Assembly (NCBI GenBank): GCA_024398995.1
Contig: JAKSIE010000003.1
Span: forward strand, 43,774-107,773
Source of the DNA: Fibrobacter sp.
GTDB lineage: Bacteria > Fibrobacterota > Fibrobacteria > Fibrobacterales > Fibrobacteraceae
Direction: 5' to 3'
Length of the DNA: 64,000 nucleotides
Positions 53,724 to 62,009 of this stretch are shown here, in pieces (the stretch's first letter is position 1; each line of letters begins with the position of its first letter). The notes beneath the pieces were generated by a model. The model did not search any database, was not told the DNA's origin, and saw nothing but the letters and a program-made list of their open reading frames with translations. Position numbers and translations under genes: made by a program.

Positions 53724-53885
53724 ATGTTCAAGAAAGAATATGAAGCTCCCAAGATGACTCTTGTTGATATGAAGTTCAAGACTAAGCTTCTCAGCTGCTC
53801 TAGTTGCGATGATATTGATGACTTCAAAGAATCCGATGACGAATTTGGTTTGTTCATTCACAACGGAAACGATCGTCAGGCCTAA
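53724..53885 (+). CDS. Small 53-residue peptide with CSSC motif
   Basis: ATG 53724 to TAA 53883-53885. The product starts MFKKEYEAPKMTLVDMKFKT and continues KLLSCSSCDDIDDFKESDDE. A basic, hydrophobic first half and a Cys pair followed by an acidic tail resemble short proteins that are common in Bacteroidetes and Fibrobacteres and have no known function. It is packed with nine bases before it and zero after it in the secreted-protein / kinase transcript. Precursor peptide, accessory factor and leader of the kinase gene are all possible. Confidence 0.65.
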   Translation: MFKKEYEAPKMTLVDMKFKTKLLSCSSCDDIDDFKESDDEFGLFIHNGNDRQA

Positions 53886-56051
53886 ATGAAAGAAAATAAC
53901 GCTTCCCAGACTGCTTCTACTACGATCAACTTGGCGGCGTTGCAAAACGTCAAGCCCAGCGATTCCATAACCTTGATCGATGCTTTCGATCTCCTGTGGA
54001 AAAAACGCTGGTTGCTTTTGTTGTTTGTTTTGGTAGGTGCTGCTGTTGGCGTTTTCATGGGCAATTGGGCCCGTCCGGTGTATGCTAGCGATGCCTTGCT
54101 CAAATTAGATTTGAAGGGAAACAAGGCTGGTAAGGCCATGGGTGGCGAAATGGGCATGTTGCTTGATATGGCAAGCCCTGCTGATGCTGAAATCGAAATG
54201 ATCAAGAGCCGAAAGGTTCTAAGCTACGTAGTAGATGCAGAGGGATTGTGCTATCATGCAGTCCCTGTTGGTTTTATGAACCGCTTGCGTCATCGCGAAG
54301 GACGTATGGATATTTCCAGTATGTCCTTGCCCCTGGAACATCGTGGTGGCTGGTCTGCACGAATCGTGAATGATTCCACCTATGAAGTCTTTGATGCCGA
54401 AGAGAACTCTGTTCTGGTTGGAACCGTGGGGAAGGAAATTTCTGCGGCTTACGATGGTGACTCCATTTCTATCGAGGTTAGCCTGCTTAAGGGTAAGCCT
54501 GGTCAGACATTTAAGATCGGGCAGACTACTCCTCTGAAGGCTGCTCGAATGCTGGCTGGCCAGTTGAAGGTGGCTGAACGTGGTAAGCAGACTGGCGTTA
54601 TTGGTATCAAGTACCATCACCGCTATCCAGATCGTGCCATGTCCGTTTTGAATACGGTCGTGAATGTCTACCTACGCCAGAATATTGAAATGCGTAGCGC
54701 CGAAGCGGAAAAGACGTTGCAGTTCCTGGAAAACCAGCTGCCAGGTGTTAAGGCAAAATTGGATTCCTCTGAAAAGAAACTTGCGGACTATCGCCATCGC
54801 ATCGGTTCCGTGGACATGTCCGGAGAAACTCAGGCTCTGCTTAAGAAAGAACAGGACTTGAACAATCAGTTGTTGCTCTTGGAACAAAAACGTCAGGAGG
54901 CGGCTCGACTTTTCAAGAACGAGCATCCTGCTGTGCAAACTATCGTAAAGCAGCAGGCTAGGATTCGTGGTGAACTGGCTAAACTGAAGACTTCTGCTTC
55001 TAAGATGCCGTTGACTCAGCAGGAAGTTTTGAGCTTGCAGGAAGAAGTAGCTGTGAACAACGCCCAGTACACTTCTATGCTCAACAACATTCAGCAGTTG
55101 CGCGTGGTTCGCGCTGGTGAAGTGGGTACGGTTCGTGTGGTGGACTATGCGGTTGAGGATGCAGATAAAGTAAAGCCTCGTTCTTTCCGTATTTTGCTGT
55201 GCAGTATAGCCGCTTCGTTGATGATTGGCGTCCTTCTTGTGTTCCTGATTCGTCTGCTGAAGAATGGTGTTCGCAATGCTCTGGAAATTGAGCGAGAAAC
55301 TGGTGTTAGCGTTTATGCCAAGATTCCGGAATCTGGCAATCGCGAACTAAAGAAAGCTTATCGTATGGGCTCTGCCTACCGTAGAGGAAAACTTCCCCTG
55401 GTTTGCCAGTTCCCAGAGGATCCCGCCAGCGAAGCTCTTCGTAGCTTGTTTGCTTCCGTGGAATTTTCTGTGCCGACGGAACATCCTGTAATTATGGTGG
55501 CTGGCTTGGTGGCTGGTGTTGGTAAGTCCTTTGTTTCTAGAAATCTTGCAGCATTGTTTGCAAATGCCGGTAAGAAGGTTTTGCTAATTGATGCGGATAT
55601 GCGCCGAGGTGTGGTTTACAGCAAACATAAGCATGGCCTTGCAGATATTCTTTCGGGTAAGTGTTCCTTGGATGATGCCGTGTCTTTGACCGACGTGGAC
55701 AATATGTGGGTGGTTGGAGCTGGCAACGTCAAAATGGCTCCCACAGACTTACTACACGGCGAACGTTTCCCGGAAATGCTGAAACTTGCCCGTGAACGTT
55801 TTGATGCAATCATTTTGGATACTCCTCCTATCAATCTGGTTGCAGATACCGAACTGATTTTGCCCCAGGTGGATTTGTCCCTCTTTGTGCTCCATTATGG
55901 CCGCCATTCTATTGACCAAATTAATGAAGCTATGATCAAGGTGGATCGTTTGAGCGATTCTCCCAAGGCGTTTGTGATGAACCATTGCGAACGTGAGGGC
56001 AGAGGGTATCATTACAACTACGGATATTACAGCTACAAAAAACGTAGCTAG
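53886..56051 (+). CDS. Wzc-type polysaccharide co-polymerase with tyrosine autokinase domain
   Basis: A 721-residue BY-kinase. An N-terminal Wzz domain (membrane segment about residues 35-55, KKRWLLLLFVLVGAAVGVFMG) and a long coiled-coil periplasmic part (about 270-400) lead to a second membrane segment near 440. The cytoplasmic kinase follows with Walker A GLVAGVGKS (about 540), Walker A' VLLIDADMRRG, and Walker B AIILDTPP. The tail has six Tyr (YHYNYGYYSYKKRS), the usual autophosphorylation cluster. The Walker A start differs from the common GPxPGxGKS. It controls chain length and export of the polysaccharide made by the locus. Confidence 0.93.
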   Translation: MKENNASQTASTTINLAALQNVKPSDSITLIDAFDLLWKKRWLLLLFVLVGAAVGVFMGNWARPVYASDALLKLDLKGNKAGKAMGGEMGMLLDMASPADAEIEMIKSRKVLSYVVDAEGLCYHAVPVGFMNRLRHREGRMDISSMSLPLEHRGGWSARIVNDSTYEVFDAEENSVLVGTVGKEISAAYDGDSISIEVSLLKGKPGQTFKIGQTTPLKAARMLAGQLKVAERGKQTGVIGIKYHHRYPDRAMSVLNTVVNVYLRQNIEMRSAEAEKTLQFLENQLPGVKAKLDSSEKKLADYRHRIGSVDMSGETQALLKKEQDLNNQLLLLEQKRQEAARLFKNEHPAVQTIVKQQARIRGELAKLKTSASKMPLTQQEVLSLQEEVAVNNAQYTSMLNNIQQLRVVRAGEVGTVRVVDYAVEDADKVKPRSFRILLCSIAASLMIGVLLVFLIRLLKNGVRNALEIERETGVSVYAKIPESGNRELKKAYRMGSAYRRGKLPLVCQFPEDPASEALRSLFASVEFSVPTEHPVIMVAGLVAGVGKSFVSRNLAALFANAGKKVLLIDADMRRGVVYSKHKHGLADILSGKCSLDDAVSLTDVDNMWVVGAGNVKMAPTDLLHGERFPEMLKLARERFDAIILDTPPINLVADTELILPQVDLSLFVLHYGRHSIDQINEAMIKVDRLSDSPKAFVMNHCEREGRGYHYNYGYYSYKKRS

Positions 56052-56072
56052 TTTAAAAAAGAGTAGTTTGGT

Positions 56073-58010
56073 ATGGAAAGGATTAAGGCTTTATTTAAAA
56101 GTTTTAGGTATCGTAAGCGTGTGCTTGCGGTCGTTGACGCTTTTATTGTTGCCGTAGCCGGACTTGTTGCAAACTTTCCGCTGCCACTTTTTGCCGAACG
56201 AATTGGTCGACCTGACCTGTTCATGATTTTTGTGGTGAGTGTTTTCTGCTGTTTCAGCTGCCTTATGATTGCTGGCGCTTACAATAAACTGTGGCGTTAT
56301 ATTAGCCGTAAGGACTACCTGACGTGCGTTATTGGCGTTGTGCTTGGCATGGGCATTTGTAGCGTATTGATTCTCGTAATCAGCGGTGACTTTTTCTGGG
56401 AATTTTATTTGCTGCATACGGCATTTGCTGCTTTCGGTGTTGTGATGTTTAGGTATTTGTTTAAGGATGCCTTCATTACTCTGGTTGAAACCGGCCATAT
56501 GCAGGCGGAAGTCAAGCGTACGATGATTGTGGGTGCAGGCGATGCAGCTATGATTTTGCTTCGGGAGATTTCTCATAGCAAGCATAACAAGGATAATCGC
56601 GATGCCAGCAGCACTATTTATCCTGTTTGCCTTATCGATGATGACCGCACTAAGATGGGTAAGTTCTTCTATAATGTGGTTGTTGCCGGCGGAACAAGTG
56701 AAATTCCTGCCATTGCAAAAGCGGAAAATGTACAACAGATTGTTTTTGCAATTCCCAGTTGCCCTGCGGCAGACCGCCAGGTGATTCTTGATTTGTGTAG
56801 CCAAACTGGATTGCCTATAAAGGTTTTGCCCTTTGTCGGAAGCTTGTTGGATACGTCTAAGCTTGGTGATGGATCGACGAACTTTATGGGGCAAATTCGC
56901 GATATTAAGGTGGAAGACTTGCTTGGCCGTGAAGCGATCAAGTTTGATAATGTTGGCGTGCTGAATTTTATTCGCGGCAAGGTTTGCATGATTTCTGGCG
57001 GTGGCGGCAGTATCGGCAGCGAACTGGTTCGACAAATTGCAAAATACAGTCCTAAACAAATTATTATTGTTGATATTTACGAGAATAATGCCTACGAAAT
57101 CCAGCAGGAACTGGTGATGGAATATGGTGATAGCCTGAATTTGGTTACGCTTATTGCCAGTGTTCGCGACTATTTCCGTATGAGCCAAATTTTCAAGACT
57201 TATAAGCCCGACATAGTGTTCCATGCTGCTGCCCATAAGCATGTACCTCTTATGGAAAATAATCCCATGGAGGCTATTAAGAACAATGTTATTGGCACCT
57301 TCAACATGGCGACTTTGGCATTGCAGTATAATGTGGGTAAGTTCGTCATGATCAGTACCGATAAGGCAGTGAATCCCACCAATGTGATGGGTGCTTCGAA
57401 ACGCTGTTGCGAAATGATCGTGCAGTATATGTCTCAACAGCAGAATGTTAAGACTGAATTTGTAACAACCCGATTTGGTAACGTACTTGGCAGTAACGGT
57501 TCCGTGATTCCGTTGTTCAAACGTCAGATTGAGCAAGGCAAACCTGTTACGGTGACTCATCCCGATATTATCCGTTACTTTATGACAATTCCCGAGGCGG
57601 TGAGCCTTGTTTTGGAAGCTGCAAGCTTTGCAAAGGGTGGCGAAATCTTTGTACTGGATATGGGCCGTCCTGTGAAGATTTTGACTTTGGCTGAAAATCT
57701 GATCCGTATGTATGGTAAGATTCCTTATAAGGATGTGCCTATTAAGTTTACAGGTCTCCGCCCAGGTGAAAAAATCAAGGAAGAACTTCTGATGAACGAG
57801 GAAGGTCTTGAAAAAACCGAGAATAAGCTGATTTTTGTCGGGCGTCAGATTGAAATAGAGCCCACGTTTATCAATCAGTTGTGGGATCTTCGCAATGCTG
57901 CCAATGGCAATAAGGATGATGTGGCAATTGCAGCTTTGCATAAGATTGTTCCTACGTTCACCACGCCTGAGGCCTTTAATAAAAAGGCAGGAATTGAAGG
58001 AAAAAATTAA
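56073..58010 (+). CDS. Nucleotide-sugar 4,6-dehydratase, PglF/WbpM/CapD-like
   Basis: A 645-residue enzyme with four N-terminal membrane helices (about residues 15-125), a nucleotide-binding linker domain and a C-terminal SDR dehydratase. NAD binding is SGGGGSIGSELVRQI, and the active-site stretch ISTDKAVNPTNVMGASKR shows Met in place of the usual catalytic Tyr, as in WbpM/PglF. The reaction is UDP-GlcNAc to UDP-4-keto-6-deoxy sugar, the step before the aminotransferase at 39329. It is 21 bp from the kinase gene. Its stop closes the polysaccharide region. Confidence 0.93.
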   Translation: MERIKALFKSFRYRKRVLAVVDAFIVAVAGLVANFPLPLFAERIGRPDLFMIFVVSVFCCFSCLMIAGAYNKLWRYISRKDYLTCVIGVVLGMGICSVLILVISGDFFWEFYLLHTAFAAFGVVMFRYLFKDAFITLVETGHMQAEVKRTMIVGAGDAAMILLREISHSKHNKDNRDASSTIYPVCLIDDDRTKMGKFFYNVVVAGGTSEIPAIAKAENVQQIVFAIPSCPAADRQVILDLCSQTGLPIKVLPFVGSLLDTSKLGDGSTNFMGQIRDIKVEDLLGREAIKFDNVGVLNFIRGKVCMISGGGGSIGSELVRQIAKYSPKQIIIVDIYENNAYEIQQELVMEYGDSLNLVTLIASVRDYFRMSQIFKTYKPDIVFHAAAHKHVPLMENNPMEAIKNNVIGTFNMATLALQYNVGKFVMISTDKAVNPTNVMGASKRCCEMIVQYMSQQQNVKTEFVTTRFGNVLGSNGSVIPLFKRQIEQGKPVTVTHPDIIRYFMTIPEAVSLVLEAASFAKGGEIFVLDMGRPVKILTLAENLIRMYGKIPYKDVPIKFTGLRPGEKIKEELLMNEEGLEKTENKLIFVGRQIEIEPTFINQLWDLRNAANGNKDDVAIAALHKIVPTFTTPEAFNKKAGIEGKN

Positions 58011-58128
58011 TTTTAAAATTGTCAAAAACTGACGCTATTTTGGATCTATATTTGTTCATGTAACAATGAGAGCTTGGAGGTAAACGACTGGTTCGCGAAC
58101 TTTCAGGCAAAGGATAATAGGTAAAAAT

Positions 58129-58326
58129 ATGCGTCAGATTATGAACATCACTTCCAAGGCAGTTTCTTCTCTTTCCATCGCACACAACGATGTTCTGTTT
58201 GCCGGACTTATGATTTTCACTCCGGTTGTATTTACGGCGATGATTGTTGCTTCGGGTAGCGTGCTCGCTGCAGTCGCAGTCTCTGTTGCTTATACTAGCG
58301 TTATTCTTGGCGAACGACTGGATTAG
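58129..58326 (+). CDS. Small hydrophobic membrane peptide (65 residues)
   Basis: The frame MRQIMNITSKAVSSLSIAHN, then a hydrophobic stretch (about residues 23-60, two possible helices, LMIFTPVVFTAMIVASGSVL and a following AAVAVSVAY). AGGATAATAGG lies just before ATG 58129. Codon use resembles neighbours and the frame is closed in good context. Function is unknown. The 118 bases between the dehydratase gene and this gene hold a TATATT box (58047-58052), but a matching -35 is missing. Confidence 0.55.
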   Translation: MRQIMNITSKAVSSLSIAHNDVLFAGLMIFTPVVFTAMIVASGSVLAAVAVSVAYTSVILGERLD

Positions 58327-58382
58327 CTGCTAGTTCCGCGCTGGTTTTAGACGTTGTTTTAAGACAGCGCCGGATGAGAATG

Positions 58383-61300
58383 TTACTTCTTTTCGATGAC
58401 TTCGACGGTCAATTTATTAAAGGCAAGCTTTCCGCCTTCACGCATTTCAAGAGCGGCACGGAATTTCGTGTCGTTCTTTTTAAATACTTCTAGAACGGGG
58501 GTGAATTTGTTCTTGAGTAAGCCTTCGATTTCCTCGTCGGTGAATTCTCGCTGGTAGAATACCTGGGGAATACCGTAGTTGCAATGGGGATTGCGACATA
58601 CGTAGGCGGAAAGGTTTCTGCCCTGGTCATCTGATCCCCGGCGGAACTGCAGCTGGTCTCCACAAACGGGGCAGGGAAAATCTCTGCGCAAAAATTCAAA
58701 TTCTACGCGGCCTACGGGACTCATTTTCAGGAAGGCGTCAAAGGTGTCGCCCTTCTTGCTCTTGAAACCTGAGAGGAGTTCGGTGCGTTCGCCGGTGAGC
58801 AACGCCTTGATGTCGGTGGCGCGAAGTTTCTTGCCGGCTACGGTTTTGAATAGTGTGAACTTGCAGTCGCAGGGGTTGCCTTGTTCGTCCCGGTCGGTGC
58901 CTCTGCCGGTACAGAAAATGGCATTCTTGTTTTCTTCCAGGGTGTGCTTGCAAATGGGGCACTTGTACTTGGTTTCGGAGCCGTGGAAGTGACCATCGTT
59001 TTCGAAGGCGAAAGTTGCCTTGTGGTCGTTATCCCACACCACCTTGGCGCTGAAGGCTTGTCCCTTCTTGGTAATGAAATCCGTGATGACGTGGGTGGTG
59101 CCGTTATTGAAAAGTTCCGCGATTTCTTCATCGCTCATGATGTGGCCGGCGATGGTCTTGAAGAAAATAAAGTCACAGGAGGGGGCGTCGCCGCTGGAAC
59201 CTTCGCCGGAGTTGCCGCTGGAACCTTCGCAAATCAGGCGGTTGCCGGAATCAAGAATTTGCTTTCCGCATTTAGGGCACTTGTAGCCCGTGGGGGTGGC
59301 GCTGCGGGGCTCGTCATTGAATTCAAATCCGATGTTGCCGTCTTCTGCGAGAGTCAGCGTGGCGCTGAAGGTGGAGCCTTTCTTGCTCTTGAATCCGCTG
59401 AGGATGTCGCTTTTGCCTGTGGCCAAAAGCTTGGTCATTTCGGCGTGGCTCAGGGTGCGGCCTGCGATAGTGTGGCCTGCCTTGAATCCGCATTCCACGT
59501 TCTTGCAGACATAACCCCAGGGGGCAATTTCCATAGGCTGGCTGCACTTGGGGCAGGGTATGGCATCGGTTACGGTCTCGCGCTCGAATTGGCTACCGTA
59601 TTGCTCGTGCAGGCGGACGAAAAGATCGCGGACGTATTCCACAATGCCGTCGCGGAATTCCTTGGGATCCAGGTTGCCTTTTTCCACCAGGGAAAGCTTG
59701 TATTCCCATTCGCCTGTCATTTCCGGGGACTTGACTTTTTCGTCCATCAGGGCGATGACTTCGCGGCCTCGCAGGGTGCTGACCAGATTGTTTTTCTGTG
59801 CTTCAATGAAGCCGCGCTTCTTCAGAGTCTCGATGATGCCAGCCTGGGTTGCCGGGGTGCCAAGACCGCGGTCCTTCATGGCTTCGGCCAGTTCTTCGTT
59901 ATCGATTTGCTTGCCTGCGGTCTTCATGGCGGCAAGGAGCGTTGCTTCGGTGTAGTACTTGGGCTTGGACTTCTTTTTCTTTTGCAATTCGATGGCGTCG
60001 AAGGGCGCCTTGTCGCCTTGCTTCCAGTCGGGGAAGGATTCTACGATGTTGGTGATGTCATCGGAATTGCCGCTCTCGTCGCTGGACTTTCCATCTGTCA
60101 TCCCGGCCTCCGAGCCGGGATCTCCCTTCTTCTTGGACTTGGCTTTCTTTTCTTCCTTGACGAGGGCGCGGAAACCTAAGTCTTCATTTTGCTTCAGCTT
60201 GAGACGGAAGGTTTCTTGAGAACTGCTGGGTGTGCCTGCTTCGATTGCTTCGCCCTGTGGACTCGCAATGACATCTGGACTTCTCAATAGAATTTCCATT
60301 TCATTCCAGACGTATGGTTTGAGCCATGCCTGAATGAATCGTTCCTTGGCCAGGTTGTAGATGTTTTCTTCCATTTCAGGGAGACCATTGGGCTGTTCCC
60401 CGGTAGGAATAATGGCGAAGTGGTCCGTCACCTTGCTGGAATTGATGAAAACGAAGTTCTCCGATTCCGGACGCATGATCTTTTGCTGCTCCGGTTTTGC
60501 CAAACGCATGGCCAACTGGTAGGCTTCCTGCTTCATGGTGTCGGGCAAGTAGGCGGAATCCGTACGAGGGTAGGTGAGGAGCTTCTTTTCGTAAAGGTTC
60601 TGGGCGCAGTCCAGCACCTGCTGGGCGCTGTATTTGAAACGCTTGTTGCCTTCCTTTTGCAGTTCCGTCAGGTCGAAGGGCTTTTGTGGGAACTGTTTCT
60701 TCTGCTGGACATCGATGGAGGCAATGGCGGCTTCTTCGGGCGGGGAGCTTTTGTCCACCACAGCCTGGGCAGGTTCTTCTTTTTCAAAGACGGCTACCTT
60801 CAGCGGAATTGTCATCCCGGCCTCAGAGCCGGCTGCAACACACTTAGGAACTTGTTCCTTAGTGTGGCTGGTCCCCGTAGGGGGAGGATCTCCTTTTTTG
60901 GCATCTCTATCCGGACGCAAAAGCTGAGCCTGAAAGCCTTTCCAGGTTCCCACCACGCTGTAGTAGTACAGTTCCTTGAACTGCTCCACCATGGCGTCGC
61001 GCTCTACGATCAAATTCAATGTAGGTGTTTGTACGCGGCCCACAGAAATCATCTTGCCGCGGCCTGCGGTGAGTGTGTAGGCGCGGGTGGCGTTAAGGCC
61101 CACCATCCAGTCGGCACGTTGACGTAGGCGAGCGGCGTAGCTTAAATTCAAACGCTGGGTGGCGTCTTCTAGGTTTTTCCAAGCCTTGTCCAGGTCCTTG
61201 GCCACATAGCTGTTCACCCAAAGGCGCTTGACCTGCTTCTTCTTGAAATCCGGAGTGTAGTCCAGGATCAAGTCAAAAATCAAGTTACCTTCGCGGCCAG

Positions 61301-61622
61301 CATCGGCGCCGTTCACCAGAACGTCCGCCTTGCTCATCATATCGCGCACCACGGCCAACTGCTTTCGGGTGCTTTCGATTTCCATCAAACGGAATTTTTC
61401 AGGAAGCAGCGGCAGATTTGCCAATCGCCATCCGCCCTCGAAACCGGGGTAGGCGTCCAGAGGGGCCAAGGTAATCAAGTGACCCACACACCAGGTAATG
61501 CAATGGTTCTGGCCAATAAGGCATCCATCTCCTTGGGTGAACTTTTCACCTTCCAAACGTTCCAGCATTGGCTTGTAATGCTGGTTTGCAACGGAAGGTT
61601 TTTCTGCCACAAGAAGAATCAT
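58383..61622 (-). CDS. topB: DNA topoisomerase III, TopB-type, with four zinc ribbons and repeat-derived inserts
   Basis: Type IA topoisomerase of 1079 residues. The TOPRIM domain starts MILLVAEKPSVANQ and has VNGADAGREGNLIFD; the catalytic Tyr is in LLTYPRTDSAYL (about residue 352). The C-terminal third repeats zinc-ribbon-like units with CPKC, CPKC, CPIC and CPVC plus later Cys pairs, each followed by a domain of the Toprim_Crpt type. Three stretches correspond to dispersed palindromes read in frame: GDPPPTGTSHTKEQ...AGSEAGM, SPDVIASPQGEAIEAGTP and KKGDPGSEAGMTDG. The start overlaps the upstream gene's stop by four bases (ATGA). It removes DNA supercoils and decatenates DNA in the cytoplasm. 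Confidence 0.95.
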   Translation of the reverse strand: MILLVAEKPSVANQHYKPMLERLEGEKFTQGDGCLIGQNHCITWCVGHLITLAPLDAYPGFEGGWRLANLPLLPEKFRLMEIESTRKQLAVVRDMMSKADVLVNGADAGREGNLIFDLILDYTPDFKKKQVKRLWVNSYVAKDLDKAWKNLEDATQRLNLSYAARLRQRADWMVGLNATRAYTLTAGRGKMISVGRVQTPTLNLIVERDAMVEQFKELYYYSVVGTWKGFQAQLLRPDRDAKKGDPPPTGTSHTKEQVPKCVAAGSEAGMTIPLKVAVFEKEEPAQAVVDKSSPPEEAAIASIDVQQKKQFPQKPFDLTELQKEGNKRFKYSAQQVLDCAQNLYEKKLLTYPRTDSAYLPDTMKQEAYQLAMRLAKPEQQKIMRPESENFVFINSSKVTDHFAIIPTGEQPNGLPEMEENIYNLAKERFIQAWLKPYVWNEMEILLRSPDVIASPQGEAIEAGTPSSSQETFRLKLKQNEDLGFRALVKEEKKAKSKKKGDPGSEAGMTDGKSSDESGNSDDITNIVESFPDWKQGDKAPFDAIELQKKKKSKPKYYTEATLLAAMKTAGKQIDNEELAEAMKDRGLGTPATQAGIIETLKKRGFIEAQKNNLVSTLRGREVIALMDEKVKSPEMTGEWEYKLSLVEKGNLDPKEFRDGIVEYVRDLFVRLHEQYGSQFERETVTDAIPCPKCSQPMEIAPWGYVCKNVECGFKAGHTIAGRTLSHAEMTKLLATGKSDILSGFKSKKGSTFSATLTLAEDGNIGFEFNDEPRSATPTGYKCPKCGKQILDSGNRLICEGSSGNSGEGSSGDAPSCDFIFFKTIAGHIMSDEEIAELFNNGTTHVITDFITKKGQAFSAKVVWDNDHKATFAFENDGHFHGSETKYKCPICKHTLEENKNAIFCTGRGTDRDEQGNPCDCKFTLFKTVAGKKLRATDIKALLTGERTELLSGFKSKKGDTFDAFLKMSPVGRVEFEFLRRDFPCPVCGDQLQFRRGSDDQGRNLSAYVCRNPHCNYGIPQVFYQREFTDEEIEGLLKNKFTPVLEVFKKNDTKFRAALEMREGGKLAFNKLTVEVIEKK
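60097..60125. repeat. GTCATCC-type palindrome inside topB
   Basis: 29 bp, GTCATCCCGGCC...GCCGGGATCTCC on the plus strand, read on the minus strand as GDPGSEAGMTD. Compared with the intergenic copy at 9394 it differs by a paired change that keeps the stem. It lies in a variable, charged region of TopB. Confidence 0.8.
60243..60273. repeat. Second-type palindrome inside topB
   Basis: GATTGCTTCGCCCTGTGGAC, then TCGCAATGACA (plus strand). The arms GATTGC and GCAA(T) pair only at the ends. It encodes part of SPDVIASPQGEAIEAGTP in TopB. This type is common between genes of many bacteria. Confidence 0.55.
60811..60893. repeat. Compound palindromic element inside topB
   Basis: About 83 bp. Starts GTCATCCCGGCC and ends GGGAGGATCTCC, like the simple copy, but encloses a further inverted repeat CACACTTAGGAAC-TT-GTTCCTTAGTGTG with one mismatch. 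Read as KKGDPPPTGTSHTKEQVP and CVAAGSEAGMT in TopB without a stop. Confidence 0.65.
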
Positions 61623-61999
61623 AGTGGCAAAGATACGAATTTTTCGTTAAAGAATTTTGTGTGTTCACTTTCTAAGCATGTGCCACGTTCGTAAACCCAC
61701 AAAAAGCAATCTTCGTCCACCACTTCGTAATCGGAACCACCATTAAACACGTTGGCTACGCCGTATATTTCGTGGTCCTTGCAAATGGCTACCTTGCATC
61801 CGAGGATTATGGACAAATTAATGCAAGCCTGCTCCAGTGTGTCGTTGGCAAGATCTTCGCTTTTTAAAGTAAACCTAGACTTGTCCTGGGAATTGAATTT
61901 TAGACCAAGGCTTTCAAAGTCCTGCTCTACCCATTGCAGCTTTGCGCCCAAATCAATCCCCTTGGAGATTCGGCCCCTAATGGTGAATTCGTGTTCCAT
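61619..61999 (-). CDS. Unknown protein upstream of topB
   Basis: A 126-residue soluble-looking protein, MEHEFTIRGRISKGIDLGAK, with a VDEDCFLWVYERGTCLESEH segment late in the chain. I do not recognise a domain. Its stop overlaps the topB start (ATGA) and its own start is ten bases after the AGCS stop, so the three form a minus-strand transcript. A role connected to topB is suggested by coupling only. Confidence 0.75.
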   Translation of the reverse strand: MEHEFTIRGRISKGIDLGAKLQWVEQDFESLGLKFNSQDKSRFTLKSEDLANDTLEQACINLSIILGCKVAICKDHEIYGVANVFNGGSDYEVVDEDCFLWVYERGTCLESEHTKFFNEKFVSLPL

Positions 62000-62009
62000 T
62001 ATTCCCTGC

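Noticed and set aside
56091..58025. A 644-codon open frame antisense to the dehydratase gene
   Set aside because: It mirrors a clear PglF/CapD-type gene, has no protein-like motif and is His/Asn-rich as expected from an antisense frame.
58090..58110. GGTTCGCGAAC as a tRNA T-arm-like sequence
   Set aside because: No acceptor stem or anticodon arm surrounds it. No tRNA was found in the window.
58881..60179. Plus-strand frame over topB
   Set aside because: Shadow of the topB C-terminal zinc-ribbon region.
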